Source: a bacterium
GTDB lineage: Bacteria; CAIWAD01
DNA: 44,369 bases
Reading direction: 5' to 3'
Assembly (NCBI GenBank): GCA_030685015.1
Contig: JAUXWS010000050.1
Coordinates: 1-44,369, forward strand
Shown here: piece by piece, positions 24,098 through 32,624 of the stretch
Layout of the letters: each line of letters opens with the position of its first letter
Numbering within the stretch: the stretch's first letter is position 1
Translations under genes and position numbers: made by a program
Notes under the pieces: model-generated
Told to the model about the DNA's origin: nothing
Database searches by the model: none
Seen by the model: only the letters and a program-made list of their open reading frames with translations

Positions 24098-25083
24098 TGA
24101 AGGCCCTGCGCATCCACGTGGTGGCTCCCGCCGGCCCGGTGGACGAGGCGCGCCTTGAGGCGGGCTTGGATTTCCTCCGCGGGCGGGGCATCGAGGTGGT
24201 GGAGGGTCGGTCCCTGCGTGGGCGTTGGGGTCATCTGGCCGGCCGCGACGGGGAGCGCGCCGCCGATCTGGTCCGGGCCTTGCTGGATCCAGCGGCCGAT
24301 GCCGTCTGGGCGGCGCGCGGCGGCTTCGGCGGCCTGCGCCTGTTGTCCCACCTCGATTGTCCCGAGCTGGCCGGGGCACGGCGACGCCCGCCTCTCATCG
24401 GCTACTCCGACCTGACCAGCCTGCAGAACTGCCTGGTTGGCCGGTTGGGCTGGCCCGCCTGGCACGCCCCCATGGTGGCCACCGAGCTGGGCGCTCCGCT
24501 GGACCCATGCAGCGAGGCGTCCCTCGATTTGATGCTGGCCTCCCTGCGCGGACAGGGCGCGGCCATCGCCGCCCGCCAAGCGGCGGACGGCGCCTGGAAT
24601 CTTGTGGAGGAGGAGGAGTTGGCGGATTGTCCCGCCCGTGTCGTGCTGGAAGCGGGCGGCGTCCGCCAGGTGCTGGGCCTGCATGGGACTTTCGTGTGGC
24701 AGGCGGGCACGGCGGAGGGGCCACTGGCCGGAGGCAACCTCAGCGTGCTGACCAGCCTCTTCGGCGGAAGTTGGGAGCCCTATCTGGGCGAGACCTGCCT
24801 CTTGCTCGAGGACCACGGCGAGTATCCCTTCCGCCTGGACCGGCACCTGGCCCAGTTGGCCAACCAGGGGGCCTTGCGCCGCGCCCGCGCCCTGCTGCTG
24901 GGTTCCTTCATCGATTGCGCGGAACCCGACCCCGCCAAGGTCACCTTCACGGCGGAGGAGCTGTTGCGCCACTACGCCGCCCAGGTGTCGGGTCCCGTCC
25001 TCGCCGGCCTCCCCTTCGGCCACCGCGCCCCGCGCCTTTCCCTCCCCATGCCGGGGCGCTGCCTTGTCACCGCCGTCCGCTGA
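24097..25083 (+). CDS. ldcA: LD-carboxypeptidase (peptidase S66)
   Basis: A 328-residue serine peptidase of the LdcA/MccF family, expected to remove the terminal D-Ala from murein tetrapeptides during peptidoglycan recycling. The nucleophile is in GYSDLTSLQ near 107; the catalytic Glu is in EDHGEYPFRLDR, and the His is in GLPFGHRAP. AARGGFGGLRLL near 70 matches the family oxyanion region. The start shares the A of TGA with the GWxTD gene (TGATG); no separate promoter is seen. It converges on the kinase gene with only 11 nt between stop codons. Confidence 0.92.
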   Translation: MKALRIHVVAPAGPVDEARLEAGLDFLRGRGIEVVEGRSLRGRWGHLAGRDGERAADLVRALLDPAADAVWAARGGFGGLRLLSHLDCPELAGARRRPPLIGYSDLTSLQNCLVGRLGWPAWHAPMVATELGAPLDPCSEASLDLMLASLRGQGAAIAARQAADGAWNLVEEEELADCPARVVLEAGGVRQVLGLHGTFVWQAGTAEGPLAGGNLSVLTSLFGGSWEPYLGETCLLLEDHGEYPFRLDRHLAQLANQGALRRARALLLGSFIDCAEPDPAKVTFTAEELLRHYAAQVSGPVLAGLPFGHRAPRLSLPMPGRCLVTAVR

Positions 25084-25099
25084 GGGGCTTCGCCTCAGG
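25079..25099. terminator. Hairpin containing both convergent stop codons
   Basis: CTGAGG (25080-25085) pairs with CCTCAG (25093-25098) around GGCTTCG. The plus-strand stop TGA (25081-25083) lies in one arm and the minus-strand stop (TCA at 25095-25097) in the other. With 6 bp and no T-run it would be a weak bidirectional terminator. Confidence 0.4.
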
Positions 25100-26633
25100 C
25101 CATGGACTTGCTGGGCGTCCAGTCGGCCGACTTGGCCGCAGGCGGGTCCAGGGGCAAGCGGATCCAGAAGCGGCTGCCCGCCTCCACCACGCTTTCCACC
25201 CCCACTTCGCCCCCCTGGGCCTGGACGGCGTGCTTGACGATGCTGAGGCCCAGACCCGTGCCGCCCACTTCCCGTGAGCGGGCCTTGTCCACGACGTAGA
25301 ATCGCTCGAAAATGCGGGGCAGGTGCTGCGCCGCGATGCCCCGTCCCTCGTCCTGCACCTCCAGCAGCAGGCCACGGCCCCGCTCCCCGTCCGCGAGCCG
25401 CGCCCGCATCGTCACGTCCGTGCGTGGACGGCCATAGCGCACGGCGTTGCTCAGCAGGTTGCCCAGGGCGCGCTCGAGCAGGGGCCGCACCACGGGCAGA
25501 GCCGGCGGCACCTCCGCCGCCACCTCCAGGCAGAGCCGGATCTCCGCCGCCCGGGCCAGCGGCTCGTGCTCCTCCAGCAGCTGCCCCAGCAAGGTGCGCA
25601 GATCGACCAGCTCCCGCGGGGGCAGTCCGGCGCCGGTCTGCCGCTCGATGCGGGAGAGGGCGAGCAGATCGTCGACGATCGCTTCCAGGCGGCCGGCCTG
25701 GCGCTCGATGACGCGCAGGAAACGATCCGCCGTGGCCTCATCGGCCGCAGCGCCGTCCAGCAGGGTCTCCACATAGCCGCGAATGGAGGTGACCGGCGTC
25801 TTCAGCTCGTGGGAGACGTTGGCGACGAACTCGCGGCGCAGCCGCTCCGCCGCGTTGGCCGCGCTCATGTCGCTGATCACGGCGAGCAGCAACTCGTTCC
25901 GCCCGGCGCCGCGCAGGGGCAGGGTCCAGACGCGTAGTTCGCGGCCGCTGCCGTCGGGCGGCAACTCTCCCTCGCTCTCACCCTCTTCCCAGCCCCGGAG
26001 GATGATCGCCAGCAGTACCTCGCGCCCGGGCAAGAGGTCGGCCAGGAGCGCGCCCACCGGATGCTCGCCCAAGTCCAGCAGGCGGCGGGCGGCCGGGTTG
26101 CAGCTGCGCACCCGGCCGCCGGCATCCAGGGCGAGCACGCCCTCCCTCATGCCGGCCAGCAGGGTGGCCTGTTCCAGGCGTTGGCGGTCCAGCGTGCGGA
26201 TCTGGCGCGACAGGGTCTGGGCCAGGCGGTTGACCGAGTCAGCCAGGACGGCCAGCTCGGCATGGTGCCGGTCGGCCGGCAGCCGGTGGTCCAGGTGGCC
26301 GGCGGCGATGCGGTCGGCGCCGTGGCGCAGCTCGGCCAGCTCGCGGCGCAGCAGCAGCCCCAGCCAGGCGGCGATGAGGGTGGCGAGGAGGAGGGCGCCC
26401 GCCGCCGTCGCCAGCAGGCTGGTCTGGATGCGTTGCAGTCCCTCCACCACGGTGGGGACGGTGGCCTCGGAAGCGGCGGAGCGCGACCAGGTGGGGTGCA
26501 GGGCGGCCTGCTCGCGCAGGACCTCGCCCGTCAGGCGGAACCCCTGCCAGGTGATGAGGACCAGTCCGACCAGACTGACCAGCATCATGGCCAGGAAGAG
26601 GTCGCGCACCAGGGAGCGGGCGCGGCCCTTCAT
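25095..26633 (-). CDS. PhoR-like membrane sensor histidine kinase
   Basis: A 512-residue kinase with two membrane helices (LFLAMMLVSLVGLVLITW near 12-30 and LLATAAGALLLATLIAAWLG near 75-95) and a short outer loop of about 45 residues. A HAMP segment, a PAS domain (about 165-255), HisKA (FVANVSHELKTPVTSIRGY, H275) and HATPase (NLLSNAVRYG, DEGRGI, FYVVDK, GGTGLGLSIV) follow. This is the layout of PhoR/WalK kinases. No response regulator is adjacent, so the partner is unknown. Its ATG overlaps the stop of the radical SAM gene by 4 nt, so it is translated from that transcript. Confidence 0.93.
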   Translation of the reverse strand: MKGRARSLVRDLFLAMMLVSLVGLVLITWQGFRLTGEVLREQAALHPTWSRSAASEATVPTVVEGLQRIQTSLLATAAGALLLATLIAAWLGLLLRRELAELRHGADRIAAGHLDHRLPADRHHAELAVLADSVNRLAQTLSRQIRTLDRQRLEQATLLAGMREGVLALDAGGRVRSCNPAARRLLDLGEHPVGALLADLLPGREVLLAIILRGWEEGESEGELPPDGSGRELRVWTLPLRGAGRNELLLAVISDMSAANAAERLRREFVANVSHELKTPVTSIRGYVETLLDGAAADEATADRFLRVIERQAGRLEAIVDDLLALSRIERQTGAGLPPRELVDLRTLLGQLLEEHEPLARAAEIRLCLEVAAEVPPALPVVRPLLERALGNLLSNAVRYGRPRTDVTMRARLADGERGRGLLLEVQDEGRGIAAQHLPRIFERFYVVDKARSREVGGTGLGLSIVKHAVQAQGGEVGVESVVEAGSRFWIRLPLDPPAAKSADWTPSKSMA

Positions 26634-29452
26634 GACGCCACCCCGGCGGCCAATGGATTCTGCCAGGCAAGCGCCGGCCAGGCGGGATCCGCCAGGACCT
26701 CGGTCCAGACGCCCTTCTCTTCCCGCCAGCCGGCGACGCGGAGCACGCCCACCGGCTTGAGGGCGGGCCCCAGGCACCAGTGGCACCACTCGTGCGGCTT
26801 GAGGGTGGCGCCGTCGCCTGTCCGGATGCGCAGGGCGAGGGCGGGGCGGCCCGCCTCGAGGTCGCCCCCGCCGGGACCGGCGGGCACAGGGATGATGCGG
26901 GCGGCGAGCAGGCGGGGGCCGGGGTCGACCTGGCGGCTTCTTCCCTTGCGCAGCACGACGAGGGGGAGGGGCGAGTCCAAGCGCCCGTCGAGCAGGCGCC
27001 GGTAATGCACAAGCAGGTCTTCGCCGACGGGCAGGGCGGGATCGTCGCTCTCGTCCGGGAGCTGCAGCAGCCAGTCGAATGCGGCGAGGACTTGGGCGAG
27101 CACGGGTTCCTCGGGGGCCGCCAACTCGGCCGCCACCGGTCGCCAGGTGCCGGGCGAGGCGGCCTGCAGCCGCGGGAGGAGCTGTGCCAGGTCCGGCTCC
27201 TCCGCCAGGCGGGCTTCGGCGTAGTCGGCCAGCGAGGCGGCGCCCATGGAGATGGCGGGAGCGAAGGAAACGACGGGATGGGGGCTGTAGCCCTGGCTGA
27301 ACCAGGGGCGCAGGCCGGCCCGGAGCAGGATCTGGGGCAGCAGGCGGACCAGGTCCAATTGCGTGAGGAGGCGGCCCTCGGCCAGGCGCTGGAAGCGCAA
27401 GCGCAGGCGCCAGGGCCGGCCCTGGTCCCACTCGTTGGGAGCGCGTCCGGCCCGGATGCGGGCCAGGGCCTCGTCGCGGGCGTTGGGACCCTCCCGGCGC
27501 AGGGGCTGGCGGGCGTCCAGCCGCTCCAGGTTGTCCAGGCGCTCCCGCCTCATCTGCGCCAGGTCGCAGGCCACGCCGCAGTGGTAGCAGACCAGGCGGC
27601 GCTGGTCGGCCGCGGCCTCGGCCAGGTTGGTGTGGTGGACCTGGAGGCCCACGGGTTTGCCGCAGGGCGGGCTGAGCCGGTGACGCAGGGCGCGCCGGTA
27701 TTCGGCGGCGAGGAAACCATCCTTCAGCCCGACGTCGATGTGGTCCCAGGGCAGGGCGGCGTCGAGGGGGAGGGTGTCGAGGAAGAGGCGCCGGTCGAGG
27801 CCCTGCTTCTCCTCCCAAGCGGTCAGGGCCTCCTGCCAGATCTCCCAATCCAGCTGCTCGTCCCAGGAATCGAAGCGGGCGCCGCGGCGCCAGGCGTCCT
27901 CGACCAGGTCGGCCACCCGCCGGTCGCCGCGTCCGATGATCGCCTCCAGGTGGCTGACGCGCAGATCGTGGCGGCGGAAGCGGAATCCCCGCGCCTGCGC
28001 CTCGCGCCGCAGATAGTCCTGCTTGCGCTCGATCTCCTCGAGGGAATCCATGGCGCACCACTGGAAGGGGGTGTGCGGTTTGGGCACATGGCTGCTGACC
28101 GAGACGGTGACCGTGACGGCGCGGTGGTGGCGGCGGCCGATCTCCACCGCCTGGCTTCCCATGTGCGCGATCCCGGCCAGATCATCCTCCGACTCCGTGG
28201 GCAGCCCCAGGATGAAATAGAGCTTCATCTTGGACCACCCGCGGGAGAAGACCCGCTCACAGGTGGCGAGGATGTCGGCCTCGCTGATGTTCTTGTTGAT
28301 GACGTCCCGCATGCGCTGGGTGCCGGCTTCCGGCGCGAAGGTGAGGCCCGTCGCCTTGACGCTGGCGATCTCGTCCAGCAGCTCCTCGGAGAGGCCGTAG
28401 GCGCGCAGGCTGGAGATGCCCAGCCCCACCTTGATCGGGCGGAGGCGCTCCATCACGCCGCGGATGAGCGGGGTGATGCAGGAGTAATCCGCCGTGGACA
28501 GGCTGGTGAGGCTGGCCTCCTCGTAGCCGCCCCTGCTCACGGCGCTGGCCACCGTCTCGATCACGGCCGCCGGATCGCGTTCGCGCACCGGGCGGTAGAT
28601 CATGCCCGCCTGGCAGAAGCGGCAACCCTCCGTGCAGCCGCGCGCGATCTCCACCGACATGCGGTCGAAGATGGCCTCGGTGACGGCCACCGGGCTGTCG
28701 TCGGGGAAGGGGAAGCGATTGATGTCCTCCACCAGGTTGCGCCCCACCCGGGCGGGCACGCCGTCAACCAGCGCTTGGCCCACGGCCAGCAGGCCGGACC
28801 TGTCGCACAGGCGCGTGTCATAGAGGGCGGGCACGTAGCACCCGCCCGCCCGCGCCAGCCGGACGAGGATCTCCCGCCGGGGGCGGCCGTGGGCGCGCAG
28901 CCGGCCGACCAGCCGCAGCAGGCGGGGCAGGGCCTCCTCGCCGTCGCCGATGACGAAGGCGTCGATGAAGGGGGCGATCGCCTCCGGGTGGGTGGCGCTG
29001 GGACCGCCGGCGATGACGAGGGGGTCGCGTTCGGCCCGGTCCGCCGACCGCAGCGGAATGCCGCCCAGGTCGAGCATGGTCAGCACGTTGGTGTAGGTCA
29101 TCTCGTACTGCAGGGAGAAGCCGACCACGTCGAAGGCGGAGAGGGGCAGGCGGTTCTCCAGGCTGATGAGGGGCAGGCCCGCCTCGCGCAGTTCCTGCTC
29201 CAGGTCCATCCAGGGACAGAAACAGCGCTCCATGGCGAGGTCCGCCTCCCGGTTGACCACCGAATAGAGGATCTTGGTGCCCAGGTGGCTCATCCCGATG
29301 TCGTAGAGGTCGGGGAAGCAGAGCACGAAGCGACAGGCGAGGGCGGGGTCCGCTGGATCCTTGACCACGGAGAAGACTTCGCCGCCCAAGTAGCGGGCGG
29401 GTTTCTCGACGCGCCTGAGCAGGGCGGCCCAGGGATGGGGGCTGGTGGACAT
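26630..29452 (-). CDS. Radical SAM protein, TIGR03960 fused to DUF2344/TIGR03936
   Basis: A 940-residue protein. The N-terminal 600 residues contain a B12-binding-like domain (FPDLYDIGMSHLGTKILY, VIAGGPSATHPE) and a radical SAM core with ARGCTEGCRFCQ near 270 (Cys-x3-Cys-x2-Cys), KVGLGISSLRAYGL and TFAPEAGTQRMRDVINKN. A CYHCGVACD linker with three cysteines lies near 620. The last 260 residues (WRLRLRFQRLAEGRLLTQLD, GYSPHPVVSFAPA) are the DUF2344 domain. In many bacteria this is one fused gene or two adjacent genes; the substrate is unproven. The start ATG (29452) has AAAGGA upstream on the minus strand; longer in-frame starts reach 29548 but have no ribosome site. Confidence 0.9.
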   Translation of the reverse strand: MSTSPHPWAALLRRVEKPARYLGGEVFSVVKDPADPALACRFVLCFPDLYDIGMSHLGTKILYSVVNREADLAMERCFCPWMDLEQELREAGLPLISLENRLPLSAFDVVGFSLQYEMTYTNVLTMLDLGGIPLRSADRAERDPLVIAGGPSATHPEAIAPFIDAFVIGDGEEALPRLLRLVGRLRAHGRPRREILVRLARAGGCYVPALYDTRLCDRSGLLAVGQALVDGVPARVGRNLVEDINRFPFPDDSPVAVTEAIFDRMSVEIARGCTEGCRFCQAGMIYRPVRERDPAAVIETVASAVSRGGYEEASLTSLSTADYSCITPLIRGVMERLRPIKVGLGISSLRAYGLSEELLDEIASVKATGLTFAPEAGTQRMRDVINKNISEADILATCERVFSRGWSKMKLYFILGLPTESEDDLAGIAHMGSQAVEIGRRHHRAVTVTVSVSSHVPKPHTPFQWCAMDSLEEIERKQDYLRREAQARGFRFRRHDLRVSHLEAIIGRGDRRVADLVEDAWRRGARFDSWDEQLDWEIWQEALTAWEEKQGLDRRLFLDTLPLDAALPWDHIDVGLKDGFLAAEYRRALRHRLSPPCGKPVGLQVHHTNLAEAAADQRRLVCYHCGVACDLAQMRRERLDNLERLDARQPLRREGPNARDEALARIRAGRAPNEWDQGRPWRLRLRFQRLAEGRLLTQLDLVRLLPQILLRAGLRPWFSQGYSPHPVVSFAPAISMGAASLADYAEARLAEEPDLAQLLPRLQAASPGTWRPVAAELAAPEEPVLAQVLAAFDWLLQLPDESDDPALPVGEDLLVHYRRLLDGRLDSPLPLVVLRKGRSRQVDPGPRLLAARIIPVPAGPGGGDLEAGRPALALRIRTGDGATLKPHEWCHWCLGPALKPVGVLRVAGWREEKGVWTEVLADPAWPALAWQNPLAAGVAS

Positions 29453-29560
29453 GTGTTCCTTTCCGCGGTCGGACGGCTGTTGCCGCCGCCGTCGTGCCGG
29501 CGCGGCACCGCCCCAGTCTCCGAAACGGGGACTGTTCCTGCAACGCACCCAGCGGCAGGC

Positions 29561-29570
29561 TTGCTAGATT
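29561..29570 (+). promoter_or_regulatory. Possible extended -10 upstream of repeat copy 2
   Basis: TTGCTAGATT contains TG-N-TAGATT (4 of 6 matches to the -10 box, with an extended TG). It is 10 nt before repeat copy 2 and points toward the Clp-like gene, so the repeat would lie in the transcribed leader. No -35 is clear. This is a weak call. Confidence 0.25.
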
Positions 29571-29580
29571 GGCCACACTG

Positions 29581-29764
29581 GCAGCCTGTCGGGCTTGGAC
29601 CTTCGATGGGATTCGTGCCCCTGTCGAGGGCCATTTGGCGGGGATTTCGCGATGCGTAATGGCAGTTGCTCGCAAGAAATCTGCGTCGAATGGGACCGGC
29701 AGGCTCGACGCGAGCGTCGGGTGGGGCGATGAAGACCTCGAAGCGGCAAAGCCTGACAGGCTGC
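29581..29764 (+). repeat. MITE-like intergenic repeat, copy 2 (184 nt)
   Basis: This is the second copy of the element at 13933-14129, in the same orientation and also just upstream of a plus-strand gene (32 nt before ATG 29796). Its terminal inverted repeat is GCAGCCTGTC plus a GGCTT core. The internal hairpin GCTCGACGC-GA-GCGTCGGGT occupies the place of GCCTGACGC-TT-GCGTCGGGC in copy 1: bases differ, pairing is kept through wobble changes. Flanks share only TG at each end, so a target duplication is unproven. The 13-nt difference between copies and the lack of a common open frame argue against coding. Confidence 0.85.
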
Positions 29765-29795
29765 TGGGCCCGATCATCCCATGGGAGAAGACAAG

Positions 29796-32033
29796 ATGTA
29801 CTTGAGCCCGGTACTCCAGGACTGGTTCACCCGTGCGGCGGCCGTGGCGCTCGAGTTCGGGCGCGGGGACTGGGGTCTGCCCGAACTGATGATCGCCTCC
29901 CTGCAGGACCCGGACAAGATCCTGGACACCTGGCAGGGGCTGCTCAAGGGCGATGAGCATCGCGAGGCGCTGCTGGCCCATTTCCGCCAATCCTCCAGCG
30001 CCGTGGCCGCCCAGGAGGCGGCCCGCGTCGCCGCGCCGGATGCCGGCGAGGAAGGGGAGGAAGAGGACGGCCTTGATGGTCTGCGCGAAGCGATGGCGGA
30101 CTACACGCCGCCCCCGGACGACACGGTGCTGAGCGTGCTGGCCAGCTGGCAGTCCGAGAAGGGCGAGGAGGAGCTGGAGGCCGACCACTTCCTGCAGCTG
30201 CTGCTCTTCAACTGGGACCAGCTCTACCCCCTCCCGCTGGAGAAGCTGGGCGTCGAGCTGGTGCGCCGCGCCGAAGGGGCCGCCGACTTCCTGCGGGCCA
30301 TGTTCTCCCCCGACCACGACCTCAACCGGCGCTACGGGGAGGATCCCATGCAGGGATTGCTGCCCTATCCGGAGTATTGCCGGGCGGCGATGGAGGTGCT
30401 GGTGCGCCGCTACCGCCAGAACCTGCTCATCTACGGGCAGCCCGGGGTGGGCAAGAGCATGGTGCTGCGGCGGCTGATCGAGGAGACGGCCGCCGGCCGC
30501 GTGCCCCGCATCTTCGCCGGCAAACGCTTCTTCGAGTTTCCCCGCGAGGTCTTCCTCAAGGACCTGCAGAGCCAGCAGGACCTGGCCAACCGCTTCGAAG
30601 TGCTGCGCCGCTTCCTGGAGCAGCACCCGGAGATCATCCTTGTCCTGGACGGCTTCCACCACTGGTTCGCCAACGCCACGCCGGTGATGCAGGACTTCCT
30701 CCAGCGCCTCTTCGGCCTGCTCCAGTTCAAGAGGCTGCACTTTGTCCTTCTGACCGACGTGGACTTCGTCAACCGGGTGATCAAGGTCAATCCCGTCTTC
30801 GAGGAGCTGCTCGCCCCGCTCTACATCAAGCCCCTGCCCCGTGGCGACGTGCTCCTGATCCTTGAGCAGGTCAAGGACAAGTTCGAGGAGCAGTACGGGG
30901 TGCCGCTGGACCGCGGCCAGCTGGAGCGCCTGGTGGAGATGGCCGATGAGCACGTGCGCACCAGCCAGTTCCCCAAGAAGGCGCTCATCCTCCTCGACGT
31001 CGCCCTCTCCATCCTTGCCTTGTCGGAGGACTCCTGCCCGCCCAATTGGGAATCCGTGCTGCGCCTGGCCCTGGGCCGCATCACCGGCCGCGAGGAGGCG
31101 GATTTCCCCGATCTGCAGGAGCGGCTGAGCCGCCTGGAGGAATTGCTCAGTTCGCGCATCATCGGCCAGGACGCCGCCATCCAGGAGGTGTGCCGCACGA
31201 TCCGCTTCACCAAGAGTGACCTGGACCTCAACCCGGAGCGGCCCGACGGCGTATTCCTCTTTGCCGGGCCAGCCGGCGTGGGCAAACAGCTCTTCGCCGG
31301 GGAGCTGTCGCGCATCCTCTACAACCGCGAGCCCTTCCTCGTGGAGATGAGCGAGTTCCAGGAGGCGGAGAGCCTGCAACTGATCGTGGGCCGGGTGCCC
31401 GGCGCCGAGGGTGGCTATCCTTTGCAGACCGTGTGGGAGCGCCTGCGGGCGGAGCCGCGGCGCGTCCTCATCCTCAAGAACATTGAATTCGCCGCGGGCG
31501 AGGTGCTGCACTATTTCCTGAAGAGCTTCGAGGAGGGCAGCCTGCGGGACGCCGCCGGCCAGCAGATGCCCGTCAACGAGACCACCGTCGTCCTGCTGTC
31601 CGATCTGGTCGGCTTCGAACACAAGGGCAGCATCGGCTTCCAGAGCCCTGAGGTGGGGCGCCTGAGTGAGGTCGTGCTGCGCGACTACTTCACGCCGGAG
31701 CTGCTGCGCGGCGTGGACAAGCTGGTCGTCTTCCAGCCGCTGGCGGAGGAGGATCTGCTGCGCATCCTGCGGGAGCGGATCGTGCCCGCCTTCCAGTCCA
31801 AGGTGGCCCGGCTGGGCCATGAGCTGGATGTCTCGCCCGACGTGTCCCAGTGGCTGGCCCACCAAGGCAGCAGGCAGGACGTGAGTGCCCGCAACGTGGA
31901 CCGCAAGTTCGAGGAGTTGGTGGCGGAACGGGTCAATGAGGAGATCCTGGCCTCCAACGGGAAGCCCATGCGGATCCAGGTCAGCCTGGCGGAGGGGAGG
32001 GTGCGGTTGGCGAGTCGGCCGGTGGGGTCCTGA
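29796..32033 (+). CDS. Divergent Clp-like double AAA+ protein with a degenerate second module
   Basis: A 745-residue protein laid out like ClpA/ClpC. An N-terminal helical region resembles a Clp N domain (AAAVALEFGRGDWGLPELMIASLQDPD). AAA+ 1 (about 195-400) has Walker A GQPGVGKS near 213 and a Walker B-like LVLDGFHHW near 285 (Gly replaces the catalytic Glu). AAA+ 2 (about 450-700) has Walker A GPAGVGKQ near 490. Its Walker B strand is VLILKNIEFA instead of the usual LLDEIEKA, sensor 1 is LLSDLVG instead of TSNLG, and the usual PPGYVGYEEGG pore loop is shortened to VPGAEGG. An SARNVDR sensor 2 remains. Threading and unfolding by module 2 look lost; a regulatory or structural role is inferred. 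ATG 29796 is chosen for its GGGAGAAG site (29783-29790); ATG 29781 would add five residues. Confidence 0.8.
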   Translation: MYLSPVLQDWFTRAAAVALEFGRGDWGLPELMIASLQDPDKILDTWQGLLKGDEHREALLAHFRQSSSAVAAQEAARVAAPDAGEEGEEEDGLDGLREAMADYTPPPDDTVLSVLASWQSEKGEEELEADHFLQLLLFNWDQLYPLPLEKLGVELVRRAEGAADFLRAMFSPDHDLNRRYGEDPMQGLLPYPEYCRAAMEVLVRRYRQNLLIYGQPGVGKSMVLRRLIEETAAGRVPRIFAGKRFFEFPREVFLKDLQSQQDLANRFEVLRRFLEQHPEIILVLDGFHHWFANATPVMQDFLQRLFGLLQFKRLHFVLLTDVDFVNRVIKVNPVFEELLAPLYIKPLPRGDVLLILEQVKDKFEEQYGVPLDRGQLERLVEMADEHVRTSQFPKKALILLDVALSILALSEDSCPPNWESVLRLALGRITGREEADFPDLQERLSRLEELLSSRIIGQDAAIQEVCRTIRFTKSDLDLNPERPDGVFLFAGPAGVGKQLFAGELSRILYNREPFLVEMSEFQEAESLQLIVGRVPGAEGGYPLQTVWERLRAEPRRVLILKNIEFAAGEVLHYFLKSFEEGSLRDAAGQQMPVNETTVVLLSDLVGFEHKGSIGFQSPEVGRLSEVVLRDYFTPELLRGVDKLVVFQPLAEEDLLRILRERIVPAFQSKVARLGHELDVSPDVSQWLAHQGSRQDVSARNVDRKFEELVAERVNEEILASNGKPMRIQVSLAEGRVRLASRPVGS

Positions 32034-32040
32034 CATGGAA

Positions 32041-32063
32041 GCGGCGGCCGCCCGGGCCGCCGC
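32041..32063. terminator. GC-rich hairpin between the Clp-like gene and rpmB
   Basis: GCGGCGGCC (32041-32049) pairs with GGCCGCCGC (32055-32063), loop GCCCG. It lies between the convergent stops of the Clp-like gene (32033) and rpmB (32085) and could end both transcripts, though no T-run follows on either side. Confidence 0.45.
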
Positions 32064-32084
32064 CCAATCGACTGTGCGCGCCGG

Positions 32085-32270
32085 CTACTTCTCGACCTTG
32101 CCGGCCTGGATGCAACAGGTGCAGATGCGCATCTTGCGGCGCTCCCCGTCGACGCGGGCGTGGACGGTCTGCAGATTGGGCAGGAAACGGCGCTTTGTAT
32201 GATTGTTGGCATGGGAGACGCGGTGACCGCTCATCGGGCCCTTGCCGCAGATCTGGCAAACTCGGCTCAT
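32085..32270 (-). CDS. rpmB: 50S ribosomal protein L28
   Basis: A 61-residue protein matching the shorter L28 form: [31 protein letters not shown], and the CTCCIQAGK ending. The CxxC near residue 5 and CxxCC-type ending (CTCC) make it a zinc-type L28. The ATG has GAGGT 6 nt upstream. It lies alone on the minus strand with its own promoter at about 32359-32387. Confidence 0.97.
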   Translation of the reverse strand: MSRVCQICGKGPMSGHRVSHANNHTKRRFLPNLQTVHARVDGERRKMRICTCCIQAGKVEK

Positions 32271-32358
32271 CGGGTACCTCAGCTGTTCTGCCTGGGCGGA
32301 TGGCCGGAGGCGCATCCTTTCGGCGCCGGCCGGACCTCTTCCCGGTTCAAGAGCGCTC

Positions 32359-32387
32359 AGTATAACAGTGAGGATGTGGGAACGCAA
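32359..32387 (-). promoter_or_regulatory. rpmB promoter
   Basis: On the minus strand, TTGCGT (32382-32387) and TATACT (32359-32364) are 17 nt apart. The -10 matches 5 of 6 consensus bases, the -35 3 of 6. Transcription would start near 32352, about 80 nt before rpmB. Confidence 0.5.
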
Positions 32388-32393
32388 GGCTTG

Positions 32394-32624
32394 TCAGGCA
32401 AGCGGGCCACCCAGGGTGCGGGACCAGGCCGCCAGGCGTCGCCGCAGGAGGAGTCGGGCCAGGGGCAGCAAGCGCCGCGCCGCGCCCGAGGCGCTCAGCC
32501 GCCAATGGTCCGCCGCCCGGTCCAGGCGCCAGTCCTGCATGCCATGCCGCCGGAAAAGGGCCTCCAACTCCCGCCGCAAACGCCTGTCCAGCAGATCCAC
32601 GATCATCTCCGCTTTGCCGGTCAT
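32394..32624 (-). CDS. Small basic protein of unknown function
   Basis: A 76-residue frame, Arg/Leu-rich, starting MTGKAEMIVDLLDRRLRREL and helical throughout. Codons from here on have the GC-rich third positions of the neighbours; upstream codons to an ATG at 32666 do not, so 32624 is preferred. No good ribosome site is visible. It lies just upstream of the rpmB promoter on the same strand. No family is recognised; it could be a real gene or a chance frame. Confidence 0.4.
   Translation of the reverse strand: MTGKAEMIVDLLDRRLRRELEALFRRHGMQDWRLDRAADHWRLSASGAARRLLPLARLLLRRRLAAWSRTLGGPLA

Noticed and set aside
29453-29580. CRISPR or tRNA-like structure in the larger gaps
   Set aside because: No regularly spaced short repeats and no cloverleaf with CCA-end pattern were found in this or other gaps.
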